A DNA stretch of 64,000 nucleotides from Theobroma cacao (lineage: Eukaryota > Streptophyta > Magnoliopsida > Malvales > Malvaceae), in contig NC_030856.1 in NCBI RefSeq assembly GCF_000208745.1, positions 1,285,659 to 1,349,658 on the forward strand. Direction: 5' to 3'. This document shows, piece by piece, positions 23,545 through 36,611 of this stretch. The notes beneath the pieces are model-generated. The model was not told the origin of the DNA, made no database searches, and was given only the letters and a program-made list of their open reading frames with translations. How positions within the stretch are numbered: the first letter of the stretch is position 1; the number at the start of each line of letters is the position of its first letter. The translations under genes and the position numbers were made by a program.

Positions 23545-24633
23545 ATTTTTGGGACCTCAACCTTCTTTTTTGACTAGTACTAGTGTAATTTCTCCCATTG
23601 GTAATGGAGGAAAACATCATCTGTTATGGTTTTATTTCTTGTAATAAGGCTGTCTTAGGAGAGGTTTATGTTTGGAGGCAGCTAATACATTATCAATATG
23701 TTGTGTTTGATGTCTGGTTTTTTGGGCTTTCACCTTGTTTGGTTTGTACACCGAAACCTGTTGCTTTATGTTGAATGAACTTTCTTGATTCCATGTAAGG
23801 ATGTCTACCGGTAAAATACCCGATATGTTTTAGGTATCCTATCCCGAACTTTATTAGTTATAGGATATTCAAACCCTATAATTATCCAATTAAAATTTGA
23901 AAATATTACCCAAGTTCTTGGTTGTCCAAGAGCATTGCACGGGGTCAATTCCCTAAAAGCATATAACATATCTTTTATATATTTATATATAAATGGGTTC
24001 GGATATCCAAAGGGTGACACTCATACCTTACCCGAACCCAAAACATGTAGTAAAATTTCTACCTGAACTCAGCCCAAACCCGAATATAAAATACTTGAAC
24101 CTTATATAATTGCATTAGATACCTTCGGGTTCAAGTTAAAGGGCAACCTCAATTTCCATGAATGAACTTTTGTGAATAAAACAGGACCATGGAATTAGAA
24201 GAAAACTAAATTGCATATATGTTTAATGGAAACCAATTTTGAAATGGAAAGTTTGGGATAGGGCCCCCTAAAAATCCTAGGACTGGAAGACTGATATGGT
24301 ATACAATTATTCATTCCAAGAATATGAGATTTTACCTACCAAAAAACCAATAGTAAGATTTCATGGGATTTACCAAAAACTTTTGTGATTTTCTTAAATA
24401 TTTCATAGTGAATGTGGAAAAGATGTAATGGAAAGATCATGTTCATTGAATAATGGAGGAAATTTCTCAAAAATCCAACCTTAATTCCTTGATCTCCTTT
24501 GATACATTTAATTAGGGTACTTGATAGTCTTAATGATTCTGCCTTCCATACATTTCACTTTGCTTATGTTCATTGTCCATTGCCTATCAAGAAAGTCTCT
24601 CACTAGCTTTTAAGAAGAGGAAGAACAACCTCA
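23545..24633. other. Intergenic between HMA genes C and D, holding a transposon relic
   Basis: About 1.1 kb without a gene. It contains a hAT-like non-autonomous element (listed separately at 23796-24153); the remainder is AT-rich flank. Confidence 0.45.
23796..24153. mobile_element. Putative non-autonomous hAT (Ac/Ds-like) element, 358 bases
   Basis: The interval is flanked by the direct repeat TTCCATG (23789-23795 and 24154-24160). Counting the next base gives ATTCCATG/TTTCCATG, near the 8-base target duplication of hAT elements. The left end reads TAAGGATGTCTACCGG followed by ATACCCGA. The inverted right end reads ATTGAGGTTGCCCTTTAACT followed by TTGAACCCGA, so the ends are imperfect inverted repeats of about 30 bases. 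The interior has several ACCCGAACCC/CGGGTTC blocks, a habit of plant hAT miniature elements. There is no transposase ORF, so movement would need enzyme in trans. Age: ends and duplication have diverged, suggesting an old insertion. Confidence 0.6.
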
Positions 24634-25358
24634 ATGATGGATTATCCTGCTGAATACATGGTTACCCTAAAACTTTCACCTTTCTGGTTTCATTTTGACA
24701 GATGCTATTATTTTCTCAATAGTTATGAACATTTTTCTGTGAAATGCTAATGCTAGTTTACTGTTTCTGGGGAGTTTGTTTTCTTCAGAACTGTATTCTA
24801 AGAGTCGATACCCAGCTCGTTGGATGGCATGCAATGCTTGTCAGAGTCTTGAGCAGCATTGATGGTTATTCATTTCTTGAGGAACAAGTCATCTGTTATG
24901 TTTGATTCCTCTGTTTTGATTTGCATTGCTTGGTAATCAGCATTGGTTTGTTTTCTTCAGGAATCACTTATAACATAGATGAAGAAAAGGGAGTTGTCCA
25001 GATAACAGGAAGAATAAATCCAAGACAACTTATGAGGACGCTTGCAGAAATAGGGTTGCACGCAGATCTTTCTTGGGTGGATTCTGGATATCGAGAGATG
25101 AACATTCCTTCGAGACATGGCTATGATTACTCATATCATGGCAGCTATGGCTGTAATCCCTATGGAAGACCAGGGCATAACTATGGCTATCCTCATCAAC
25201 AAAGAACTTGGCACCTCATATATGAAAACTACCCATATTACTCTCATTATCATGAACATTATCCTTACTTTGAGCCACAGGCTCAACACTTTCCCCAGCC
25301 ACCACCACCACCAGAAGGCTTTCGCAATGGTGATCCTGAGTGGTGCAGCATAATGTGA
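24634..25358 (+). CDS. HMA-domain isoprenylation-motif protein D (CxxC lost)
   Basis: Three exons (24634-24660, 24789-24864, 24961-25358) give 166 residues. The short first exon (MMDYPAEYM) is followed by NCILRVDTQLVGWHAMLVRV, a phase-1 intron, then GITYNIDEEKGVVQITGRIN and LAEIGLHADLSWVDSGYR, the HMA-like fold (about 10-76). The tail (80-160) is Tyr-, His- and Pro-rich with a run of prolines near 151-156. The end EWCSIM gives a CaaX box (CSIM). CxxC is replaced by DTQLVGW. A second ATG at 24637 would drop only one residue. It is the last of four same-strand copies spaced about 1.1 kb apart, consistent with tandem duplication. Role unknown; HIPP-like. Confidence 0.82.
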
Positions 25359-26088
25359 AAAGACATGAATTGTTTGACCTAAGGTTTTCCTACAAAAGAA
25401 ACCATCATGGTTGTTAACTGTTGCTGCATTCCATTGTTGATCTAGGAACTTTAAAGTATATTAATCATTGCTTTGTCCAAATTTATGTGAAGAACATAGG
25501 GGTTTCAAAGTTGTACTTGAGTATTCAATCATGTAGCTACTAGGTGGGATTTCAGACATTTTGATCTTTGCTCTTTGCTCTGTTCTTGATGGTTTTGTTT
25601 ATTAGCTTGATCAAATCTACATCATGACCATATCTCGAGATCCTTTAACTTGATTGCAAATGGAACTATGTAAATGTAATGCATGGTATTACTTCTGAGT
25701 TTGATTGAATGATAATGCTAAGGACAATACAATAAAACCAGTTGCTGCCACTTTGAGTGAAAACCGGAAGTACATAACAGGATTCTTGTTATAATGGATG
25801 AATAAATAAAATCAGCCAACTGTAAGCTTAATCACTTATTTTCCACAAGTAACAGGATTTATTGACTCTCATAATTCATTGTAGCAGATACAGAGATTTC
25901 TGAAAGTAAACATGGAGAGGGTCACCAATTGATGCCAGTTTAGTTAATACATTTCTGCAGAATTTACTTCTTGCTTATACATGTGAAATTTGTCAGAGTT
26001 AGTAGTCAATTGGATCCAAATTTGGAAAACAATGGAATAGTAGCACAGAACCCCTTCTGTTCCATCCTCTTGTCAGCTTCAAAACTTT
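25359..26088. other. Convergent 3' region between HMA gene D and the LOG-like gene
   Basis: About 0.7 kb of AT-rich 3'UTR and spacer. No gene seen. Confidence 0.4.
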
Positions 26089-27753
26089 TTAAGGGACTCT
26101 TTCATGTGCAGTTCTCAATTCGGTTTCTTGCTTGCCTTCATCAGGAAAAGGCAGATCATAAAACTCCGCCAAGTAAGCTAAAGCTTCTGAATTAGTGTCA
26201 CATATCTTCCACAAGGATGAAACCTCTCCCTTGGAGACAGTACCCCAATCCTCACAAACATTAAGAAAGTCTAATAGCTTTGCATAGAATGAGTCATAGT
26301 TCATTACGATGAAGGGAACTGGAAGTTCTGATCCAATCCTTTCAAGCTGAATTAATGCCAATATCTCAAACATCTCATCGAGAGTACCTACACCACCTGG
26401 GAGAGCAACTACAGCTGTCTTATCAAAGTTAGAACTTCGAACCGCAGCATCAACCAATCCATGCTTTCTAGCAGAGAAAAACCTGCATTTTATTTTGAAG
26501 ACCATTCAAATGCATAGATTTAGAATCGAGTTGATAAACCTTTACAAAAAGTAATATTTACCTGCATGCAAGATAAGTTTCTGAAGGCAGGTACGGATGA
26601 AAATTTGAGGTAGACCATTCTCCAGCTTCCCTACCTATCTTAAACCCACCAACTGGCTTTTTTGCTTGGAGAGCACCTGTTATAGCAGCATCCATGAGGC
26701 CAGGACCAGCCCCCGTCCATGTGGTACAGTCCAATAGGTTTGCTATCTGCTAAGGAGGAAAATTAAACTCATGAAAGGATGGGCTTAAAAAGGACAAAAA
26801 TGAAGAAAATCCTAAGCATTGGGAAAATTGTTCCAAAGTAGACTTATATTTGCTAAATTGATTTAAAGAGATACAAAGCTCTATAAATCAACTTGCCTCT
26901 CTACTGAGCTCAAGCGTTTGTGAGTAATGTGGATGGCCAGGTCCCATCCGTGAAGAACCCAAGTACACAACTCCCCTCCCAAGTCTGTGTATGAGTTCAT
27001 AGCATTGTTCTATCTCTTTTCTGACCTTTCAAATGAGAAAACAAAATTAGCAAATAAGCTTCTGACTACTCTTCAAAGAAAACCTGCCAAATGCTAATGA
27101 ATCCCAAAATAATATATAACCAGCAGCCAAAGATGACACCATAAGCTAAACCTAAAAGGAAAATAAACATCCATGCAAAAATGGCAGCAATTCAACTTGT
27201 ATCTCCAAGAGATTTCGCCATTACCTTGGGCCAACAAGAAAAGATGACACTGCTCACTCAGGATACTATATCAGCTAAGCATGTTCAAGATTCCTAATTA
27301 TCAAAAGAAGAGAAAAGCCAAAAATATACCCAACTTAGATCTTTGCTCAGAGATTTTGCTGGCATAATACAAAATCAAGTCTAATTCTTCAAATCAAAAG
27401 CTAGTGCTATCCAATACAATCAGCATCCTCCAGGCTATAACATCACTCATAAATCCACACAAAAAGAAAGTTTTCAAAAAGAATCAGAAACGACTCAAGA
27501 AAGAGAATGAAAGTTTGAGGAGAAATAAAAGAGTGGGATTTACCTCATTGGGGCTTGTTCTTTCTTCAAAGTCAACAAATTCATTCTTGCAAAGTGAAAC
27601 TCTTACAAGGTTACAAGCCTTGAAATTCGTAACCAACTTGAAGCCAACACCAAACCTCTCCTTCAAATTGAAAGATTGAAACTTTACATTCCACTGATGG
27701 GAATCTTTTAATGAAACACAAGAACCCAATGAACCCAACAATGCAAACCCCAT
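26089..27753 (-). CDS. LOG-like lysine-decarboxylase-fold protein, probably plastid-targeted
   Basis: Four exons on the minus strand (27544-27753, 26897-27025, 26562-26746, 26089-26482) give 305 residues. Residues 1-70 resemble a transit peptide (MGFALLGSLGSCVS, few acids early). The catalytic fold follows: GRGVVYLGSSRMGPGHPHY, TWTGAGPGLMDAA, then ALPGGVGTLDEMFE, which holds the family's PGGxGTxxE motif (Glu is catalytic in LOG enzymes). LOG enzymes release active cytokinin bases from riboside 5'-monophosphates. This longer, transit-peptide-bearing branch (like Arabidopsis At1g50575, from memory) is less studied, so substrate is unsure. Intron 2 has a GC donor (GAG/GCAAGT) and a TTAGCAG acceptor, where splicing three bases earlier would add one Gln. 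Upstream in-frame codons to 27864 lack an ATG, so 27753 is the start. Confidence 0.85.
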
Positions 27754-28467
27754 CAAAAGGCCTTCCAAATGTATCAAAGACTGGTTTTTTGCATACACCG
27801 ATTGATTTTCAGGACTGGGTTCTAAGTTACAACAACAAAAACGAAAAGGGAAGAAAGGAACCAACTTGTTATCTTAAAATTTGCAAGTTGTGATGGAGCT
27901 TTGTAGAGATAAGGAATAATTCGGCTTCCAATTTGCTTAGCCTGTTGTTGCCATTGTTGAACAAAGTTGGGTGCTTTGTTGTTTCCAAATTCCAACCAAG
28001 CACATTGTTCTTTAAGGTTTTAAATATAAAATAAAATAACATTATTCCACGCCAGAAAACTTATGGGAGAAAATGTTTTTATGCAATTTTTATTTTAGAA
28101 AATATTTAAATTAATACAATTATTTATTATTTAATTAATAATAAAATGGAAGAAACTATTATTATTTAAATAATAAATAATTTACATAGACTTAAAAGTC
28201 CAGTAGTACTTGGGCCTTGATGGACTGGATCATTAACCCGAACATTTATTGGGATTAAACTTGTGATCTATCGATTGCCTAATTTACCCTAACATAAACC
28301 CGCCCAATTGGACATAAAAGTAATTTCACAAACTAGGGTTTTTGGGTGTATAACCAAGCTTCAAATCTCCGCCTATCACTTCCTCTCAAACCCTAGCTTC
28401 CTTCTGCTCTGAGATTTGCTTCAACCCAAAAGCCCCGAAAAGGCTTAAGCTTTTTCCCTCAGCCAAA
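27754..28467. promoter_or_regulatory. Shared promoter between the LOG-like gene (minus) and eS8 (plus)
   Basis: About 700 bases separate two divergent start codons. On the eS8 side there are site II elements (TGGGCC at 28211-28216 and GCCCAA at 28302-28307). Telo-box-like motifs lie at 28330-28340 (AAACTAGGGTT) and 28388-28396 (AAACCCTAG). Site II plus telo-box is the known signature of plant ribosomal-protein promoters, tied to growth-linked expression. That the LOG-like gene shares this control is inference. An AT-rich block at about 28080-28190 lies between them. Confidence 0.6.
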
Positions 28468-30309
<1,842 letters not shown>

Positions 30310-31179
30310 AAATTTTGTTACTCGAGATTTCATCTTTCAGATCAGAATTTCCTTTTTTGCCTTTCTTTCACCTTTTCAGTTGTTTGACATTTAAGATTGT
30401 GTTAGTATTGAACATTTAGTTTGAATGTCAACTAGTCGGTTGTGCCCTATTCAACAGTATTATTATATAACTTCGGTTGCATGTTATTTTTGTACTTGAA
30501 GTTTATAAATGCAGCTTATTTTGATTGATATGGATGTGGCTTTCTGATCAACTTGCCTATAAATTTGTCAAAATTGGAATTATTGTGGTAGGATACCGAG
30601 ATAGAAATGGAGTTAATTCTGTTTCAAGTATGAGATGGCATGCCTGATGCCTGCAATATAGGTTCAAAAAGCACTCTTTTGGTCTAATTGGTGGCATGAG
30701 CAGGGGATCTTTCAAAGATCTTATGTTCAGGCTTCACTTTAGCTTTGGTGGGTAAAGTATCTGGGCTTTAAGCTTTCATAAAATGGAACTAGTATCTGCC
30801 AAGCAAAGGGTCTCCTTGCTAGACTCCTTTGCCTTAGCAATAAATCTGTCATCTTGCAAGTGGTAATTATGAACTTATATTACATAAGAATCTATCAGAA
30901 ATTTGAATCAAAGAATGGTTTCAGCATTGTTCAAATAACCAAATGCATGAACAAACTAGATGGAAGTAGTTCCACAATACAACTTGCTGAGGATGCCAAG
31001 GTTTACCCCAAGCCAATGCTACCGCCGAAAGAAGCCCTGGAGGAAGACTACATCTACAGCCTAAGCCCAAAGTGACATTCCAATGACAGTTCTTATTACT
31101 CTATAGCACTAAATGAGAGCAGAGCACCAAGGAGAGAATGTGGGTAAAAACCAAGGTACATAGGAGAACAAGTACAGCT
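30310..31179. other. Convergent 3' region between eS8 and the small membrane protein gene
   Basis: Holds the eS8 3'UTR and the 3'UTR of the minus-strand gene. A 73-codon ORF at 30854-31075 matches nothing I recognise and is not called. Confidence 0.4.
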
Positions 31180-31368
31180 CTAAGGTTTGTCATATTTCTT
31201 TCTCAACCGTTCCTTGACAAATTCATCTCGAGCTTTAGTCCGAGCTTGCTGAGGGGCAATGTATACATAAGAGAGATGGGTACCGATTGCGAAAAGGCCT
31301 GCACCGGCAAGGAAGCACCCCACGGTAATTGCCAGCTTCTTGGGTGTGGATGGATAGCATAAACTCAT
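31180..31368 (-). CDS. 62-residue single-pass membrane protein, unknown
   Basis: An intact ATG frame codes MSLCYPSTPKKLAITVGCFL, then a Gly/Ala-rich hydrophobic segment (about 12-34, including LAGAGLFAIGTHLSYVYIAP) and a charged tail rich in Lys and Arg (QQARTKARDEFVKERLRKKY). This is one membrane span with a basic C-terminus, reminiscent of small subunits of mitochondrial respiratory complexes, but I do not recognise the family. A leader intron supports a real gene: acceptor GGATAG at about 31416, leader exon 31369-31415, and a matching donor AAG/GTACGA near 32056 with the first leader exon upstream to about 32110. Reading-frame integrity and the leader structure are the evidence; function is open. 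Confidence 0.7.
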   Translation of the reverse strand: MSLCYPSTPKKLAITVGCFLAGAGLFAIGTHLSYVYIAPQQARTKARDEFVKERLRKKYDKP

Positions 31369-31415
31369 GTTTGCTTATCACCAAAGCAAGTGCACACCAC
31401 AGATGGGTCAGTTAC

Positions 31416-32056
31416 CTATCCAGGAAAAAAACATGTTATCTAGAATCATGCAACATGAACAATAAATACAAGCAAATACAGGCTGCAGACAAGTTCTTCT
31501 GTGAGGGAAAGAGGTAGTGTTGTAACGAGTAAAACAAGATGTGTTAAGAGGCGACAGCGACAAAACAAACCCACCAACACATACACTTCAGGACATCCCA
31601 TTGAGGAGTTTAGGTGGGTAATATGGAAAACATGCCATGACCAAATAGAATCACCCTTACTCCCAAACCAAGTGAATTTGACAGCTTGCAGCACATGAAC
31701 AGCTCTACGAAGACTTGCATTTCTCTCAGACACAATTTGTCAGACATTTGGCAGGCTTTCTCCATTTATTCGAGTTTATAAAACAGTAACCTTTGCTTTG
31801 ATCAAATGCAGTAGCAAATAAGGACGAAACAAGGGCTATGAACAACATGCTTAAGCATCATATCATGCACATATATGCCATATATATGTATACACCTGTG
31901 TTCAACTATTCGTCTTAAACTGTTGTGTATGAATATTTACTTCGAACTTTATTTATATATACATGTATATGTACATATATATGTATATATATATATACAT
32001 ATATATGCGTACATATGCTGATTTTGCTTATCGAAACAAACCCAAGAAACATCGTA
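31416..32056 (-). other. 5'UTR intron of the small membrane protein gene, with a TA-rich palindromic tract
   Basis: The intron is bounded by a GTACGA donor and GATAG acceptor on the minus strand. Bases about 31870-32020 are a purely TA/CATG-rich tract of overlapping palindromes (CATATATATG, TATACATGTATA), a microsatellite-like stretch that could extrude hairpins. Confidence 0.55.
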
Positions 32057-32110
32057 CCTTAGACAGCTGCGATTTAGATTTAAACAGGCAAGTTCGGGGG
32101 GCGGTGTTGT

Positions 32111-33189
32111 CAAATTATGGAGTTCACTTTAATGTCTAAGGCAAAAGACCCAAAGTCCAAGCCCATTCCTTTTATTGCCAAATGAACCCTCCTTCCTTTT
32201 TGTTCATCTTTACTTAATAAATAGCCCAAAAGATTATTATATATAATTCAAGGAATACCCTGTTTTTTGTTTTATTTTATCCTCCCTGATTTTCTCTTCA
32301 GGCTGCTGTCATCATGGTGTTGGTGTAATCAACCTGACAACAAGAAACGGGCTCTTGCCACTGTCTTGCTTCTCCAAGAACTTTATTTTTATCAAGCATT
32401 TTTGTTATATATTTCTTGTAATTCATCTTCTTTTGCATTCTGTAATGACAAAGAAAATTTTGGGGTAATAATAATTCATCCTTATCAGTTTTGCTTGTTT
32501 ATGTGGACTCTGCTTAGTTGGTAATGGTCAAATTCATGGAAGATGGTACTATGTAGAAAATAGCAGACTTCATCATGATTAGTCATTGCTCCAAAGATGA
32601 CTAAGAATTGTAAGTCTACCAAAGGCAATTCCTACTTTCCATGGAAAAAACACTCTTATATTACTTTATGTAGAAATTTTTGCCTCTGCAGTTCAAACGA
32701 AAGACTAATAAAATACACTTTTTTTTTGGTTCAATCCAATGAACCTGACATGGAGTACATTCCACGATGTACCCGAAAAATTGTACAGGAACACAGCCAT
32801 GTGTCTTAGAATAGTTTCAAAGGAACAAATTGAACTCAAACCTGTATGCTAAATAGTATTTCTGCAAGAACATATACTGCAACCGAAATCTTCCATCTCT
32901 CAGAGTGTGCTGCTGAATAATGCCTATATCAATCGAATAAGAATGATTTCCTCATCTACCATACCAAATATGTAGCTCCTTTCTTTGAGTTAGCTATCAA
33001 TTGAATCTCTTGAAGGAATGAACATGCGAAAAGAATCTCCTTATGTTTCGTCAGTAAGTGCCTCATAAAAAATCGGGAAAAAAGAGCAAAATCTTGCAAG
33101 GCCAACTCCAAGAGGCAGATGATGAGAACAGCTAGGATTATCTGTCAGTTTCAAGCTCAGATAAGATGATGCGTCAGAACCAAAAAATT
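32111..33189. other. Intergenic between the small membrane protein and xylosyltransferase genes
   Basis: About 1.1 kb: promoter side of the small gene and 3'UTR side of the minus-strand xylosyltransferase. ORFs here are short and unsupported. Confidence 0.4.
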
Positions 33190-35908
33190 TTAGCACCCAA
33201 GACTCCTCATTATCTTTTTAAGCCTATCAATGACAACTTCCGGATTTGCATATGATCCATCAAGGTTAATGGCATGATATTCCAATCCTTTCCATTGTGC
33301 GATCAACTGAAAGTGTGGCCGTCTGAAATAGCTGCTGATAATCTCCAGAATCACTGTGTTTGGTGTTGCAGATACTATGTGCGTGAGACCCGCACCATGA
33401 GCACCAATAATAACTGAAGCATCCTGAATGGCTCGGACCTGGTCCTTCATGGACATGTGGGCAAACAATCCATTGATGAGGTTTACTTTGCATTCCAAAT
33501 GATTAGATGCCCACCTCTGTAATGCATCAAACACTTCTTGTTCATTGCTAAGTCTTGATTCAACTTTACCTTTATGGCGTGGATGGGCTAAATAGTCTTC
33601 TCGACGGACAAAGAGAACATTATGACCTGAGACTGCCTTATCAGCATGATGTCTGTTCACTGGAAACCCAAAAGCAGCTCTGATCATTTCTCCAAATTCA
33701 GATAACCGAGCAGTTTTTCGGTCATCGGGTCTTTGCCATAAATCATGTGCAGAAGCCCCATGACAATTTATTCCTTCAGTAAGCCCTTTAAACAATGGAG
33801 TCTCATATCCTAACGGTGCAAAAATAGCATGGCGGAAACAGACTGGACCACCAAAGTTTTTAGCATATCTAAGGCTTGAAAACAATGCTTCCCATGTTTC
33901 TTCTAATTGTGTCTGGAAATTTTCAGCCAAGAAAAAAAGATCAGCTATTGTAGGATAATAAAGCATTTCGTAGACAAATGGTATAAACTCAACAGGAGAT
34001 GTTCAAAATATCGATAATAAGCAACTTCTAGTTGCAAGCATAGCAAAAAGTAGGATCGCTAAATCACATCTAGATGACATTTTTGCCATTTTATGAGGAC
34101 AATTGCTGAACTTATAGAACGGTACATTGGAAGCGCAAGAAATCAAAACCCTGAGCAAAAATTACAGTTAAGAATTTGAATACACAACAAGCTTAAATAG
34201 GTATATAATTCTCTCCTTGGTTCATTGTTCATTAACCTAGCAATTCCTCCCATTTCCTATCTACAAACCCCATCCCTTCACTCCGTTTGGGCAAGTAGAA
34301 ACACCTGTCCCGGCTTAAAACGCCAACATTTTTCTCATTAATTCTCGTAAGTTTTTTGGCTACAGAAAGAGCAAATAACATGGTAAATGAAGAATGCCAA
34401 TATGCTAAAGTGAACAAAGATGACATTAGAAACTGAGTATGGAATACTGAGCATGAGCATGTATACCTCACAATGACCATCCACAAAGACCAAATGTGGC
34501 CGGTTAGGCAAGCCAGTAACCCTAGAAGACACATATGCACTGTACCAATCCGTCACAGTGTGGAAAAGGTTCGCATACTCAAATCTTGTTACCAGAAGCG
34601 TAGGCTCTTCTACCCACTGTAATCAGAGCTTTCCATGTCAGAATCCATAAAAGCAGAACTAACAATCAACAAATTGCATTGAATTAGACGAGGAATTTGA
34701 AGAAACTAACTACCAAATATAGCAAGAATTAAGTTCATACTCCATAAAGGAATAAAATTAGGAGAAGGAAACAAAACGAATTGAACTAGAAGAAAACGGA
34801 CAAATCAACTACTCTGCTGAATCAAACTCAAATTGAACTTACAAATTAGATCAGTTTTCTACTTTCTAACTACCTGATTTCACACCAAAGTTGCAGTAAC
34901 TCAATTCATAAAATGCCACTGCCTATTAATCCAGAAATCAACTACCTCAAAATCCGCAGACATCAGAATCAAGAGAAAACAACTATCAGAACGATGAAAC
35001 AAACTAATCCATCTAAGACAAGCTAATTTTCCCTAGATTATAAACAAACAGATCAGTCTAAGCATCTGTTTGACATACAGAATTGCATTGAATTATGATC
35101 CATATCTGCATTTTAAGCATCAATTTACTTCCAAGTAATCAGAAACTTAGCAAACCATCATTAATACTATCATTAACATCAACAATTCCAGCAAGCATCA
35201 AGATCAATGAACAGATATCAAAATTTTAAGGAAAAAAATCCAGAAATCCGATCTAACCTCTTGACAAGTGAAATCATTTTCACCCACAACAACAACAGAC
35301 CTAACCAATTCCCTCATAGTATGTCTCAAAACATCCCCAACAGGAAAAAAATCATTCAAAAACTCCTGCCCCACAAGCTTCTTTTTCTTCAATTTCGCTC
35401 CTTCGCCTTCAACCTCAAAGGCTCCATCTTCAAACTCAGGCATCTCTTCTTCTTCACTTCTCCCAATAACATCCTCCAACTTCTCACCACCTCTTGACAT
35501 CCTAATCTTCTCAGGATCCATCCTTATCTTCCCACCTTCACAAACCGAACTCCTCAAAGTCTCCGAGTAATGACATCGAAACCAACTCGACCCGGATCTC
35601 ACTGCAGCCTTTGCGGGCAAAACATCAGCCACCCTTTTAAACCCGTTCCCAAAATAAGCCTCACATGACTTTGGAACTACGCTTGAGGTCAACGACCAAG
35701 GAAGATATGATGGGATGATCGGCCAGGGCTTCGACAAATGGGGTCCATGGTGTGGGATCATTCCGGTAAAACCCTCCGCCGTCGTGTCACGGTGGTTCTC
35801 CGCCCCATGACGGTGGTTGGAAGAGGAGAAGTAAAGGTAAAGAGAGATGGAGTTGAGAGCAAAGAGAGCCAAGAGGATCCAGAGAAGAATTTCGTGTTTC
35901 TTGTTCAT
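33190..35908 (-). CDS. XYLT: Beta-1,2-xylosyltransferase (N-glycan core, GT61)
   Basis: Three exons on the minus strand (35258-35908, 34467-34616, 33190-33912) join in phase to 507 residues, near the roughly 530 of known plant enzymes. A type II layout is visible: a short cytosolic N-terminus (MNKKHE), a membrane anchor (about 7-27) and a luminal stem. The GT61 domain contains RFEYANLFHTVTDWYSAYV, PHLVFVDGHCE, NVLFVRREDYLAHPRHKGK and the conserved IIGAHGAGLTHIV near the end. The enzyme adds beta-1,2-xylose to the core mannose of N-glycans in the Golgi. It is usually single copy, and the frame is intact here. The ATG at 35908 is followed directly by the anchor, supporting the start. By position it equals Arabidopsis At5g55500 (from memory). 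Confidence 0.93.
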
Positions 35909-36611
35909 GGTGGGCTGTTTTTCTCTCCTTTTCCTCTGGGGTTCTAAGATTTTTTTTAAGGTTTTGTGGGTTTCGATGACTTTGGTTTGACAACAAAACT
36001 GAAAAACAGAGTCTTTGTTTCGGAAGTTTCCCCGAGTTTGGCTCAGAGTTTACACGTTTTGTGTTGTCTTTCTCAGAAGTTTAGATCCTTTTGGGAAAGT
36101 TAAAGTGAGTTGTAGCTTTGTACTTTTACCTTTGTCTTTTTTTCTTTTTTAAATTATATTTTCTTAATTTTTCATAAATATACAAAAAAATTAAAATTAA
36201 TATTATTAATAACATTCAAAACATTAACAAAAAAATTTCTAGCCCATGATTAATTAAGCAATAATTTCAATAGGTTAGCAGCAAATTTCTTTGCAGGGTT
36301 GTGTTTTAGTTTCATTATAAATGTTTTTCTTTATTTATTATTTTGAAACAAAAGATTGAAAAAAATAAAAAAAAACGTATTTTTGTTGCTGTTCATATCG
36401 TTTGTCTAAATTCTTGATTAATAAAATTTAATAAGCTAGGTGATAACATTTGGTTCACTAGTAGTGTATAAAATCGAGTAAATTGAGTAAATTAATGAAA
36501 CTGCCTTAACTAAGCATAATGTATAATTTACATATTTGATTATTAGAATATCAATGACATTTTCTCCTTGCCAAAGCTAACCAGTGGAATTCTCTGACAA
36601 AAACAAAAGAA
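35909..36611. other. Xylosyltransferase promoter and pirin 3' flank
   Basis: Very AT-rich 0.7 kb. No gene seen. Confidence 0.4.

Noticed and set aside
27754..27864. N-terminal extension of the LOG-like frame
   Set aside because: Open frame but no ATG; the transit-like peptide starts at 27753.
32267..32809. Two ORFs of 70-85 codons
   Set aside because: No known domain and composition like noncoding AT-rich DNA.
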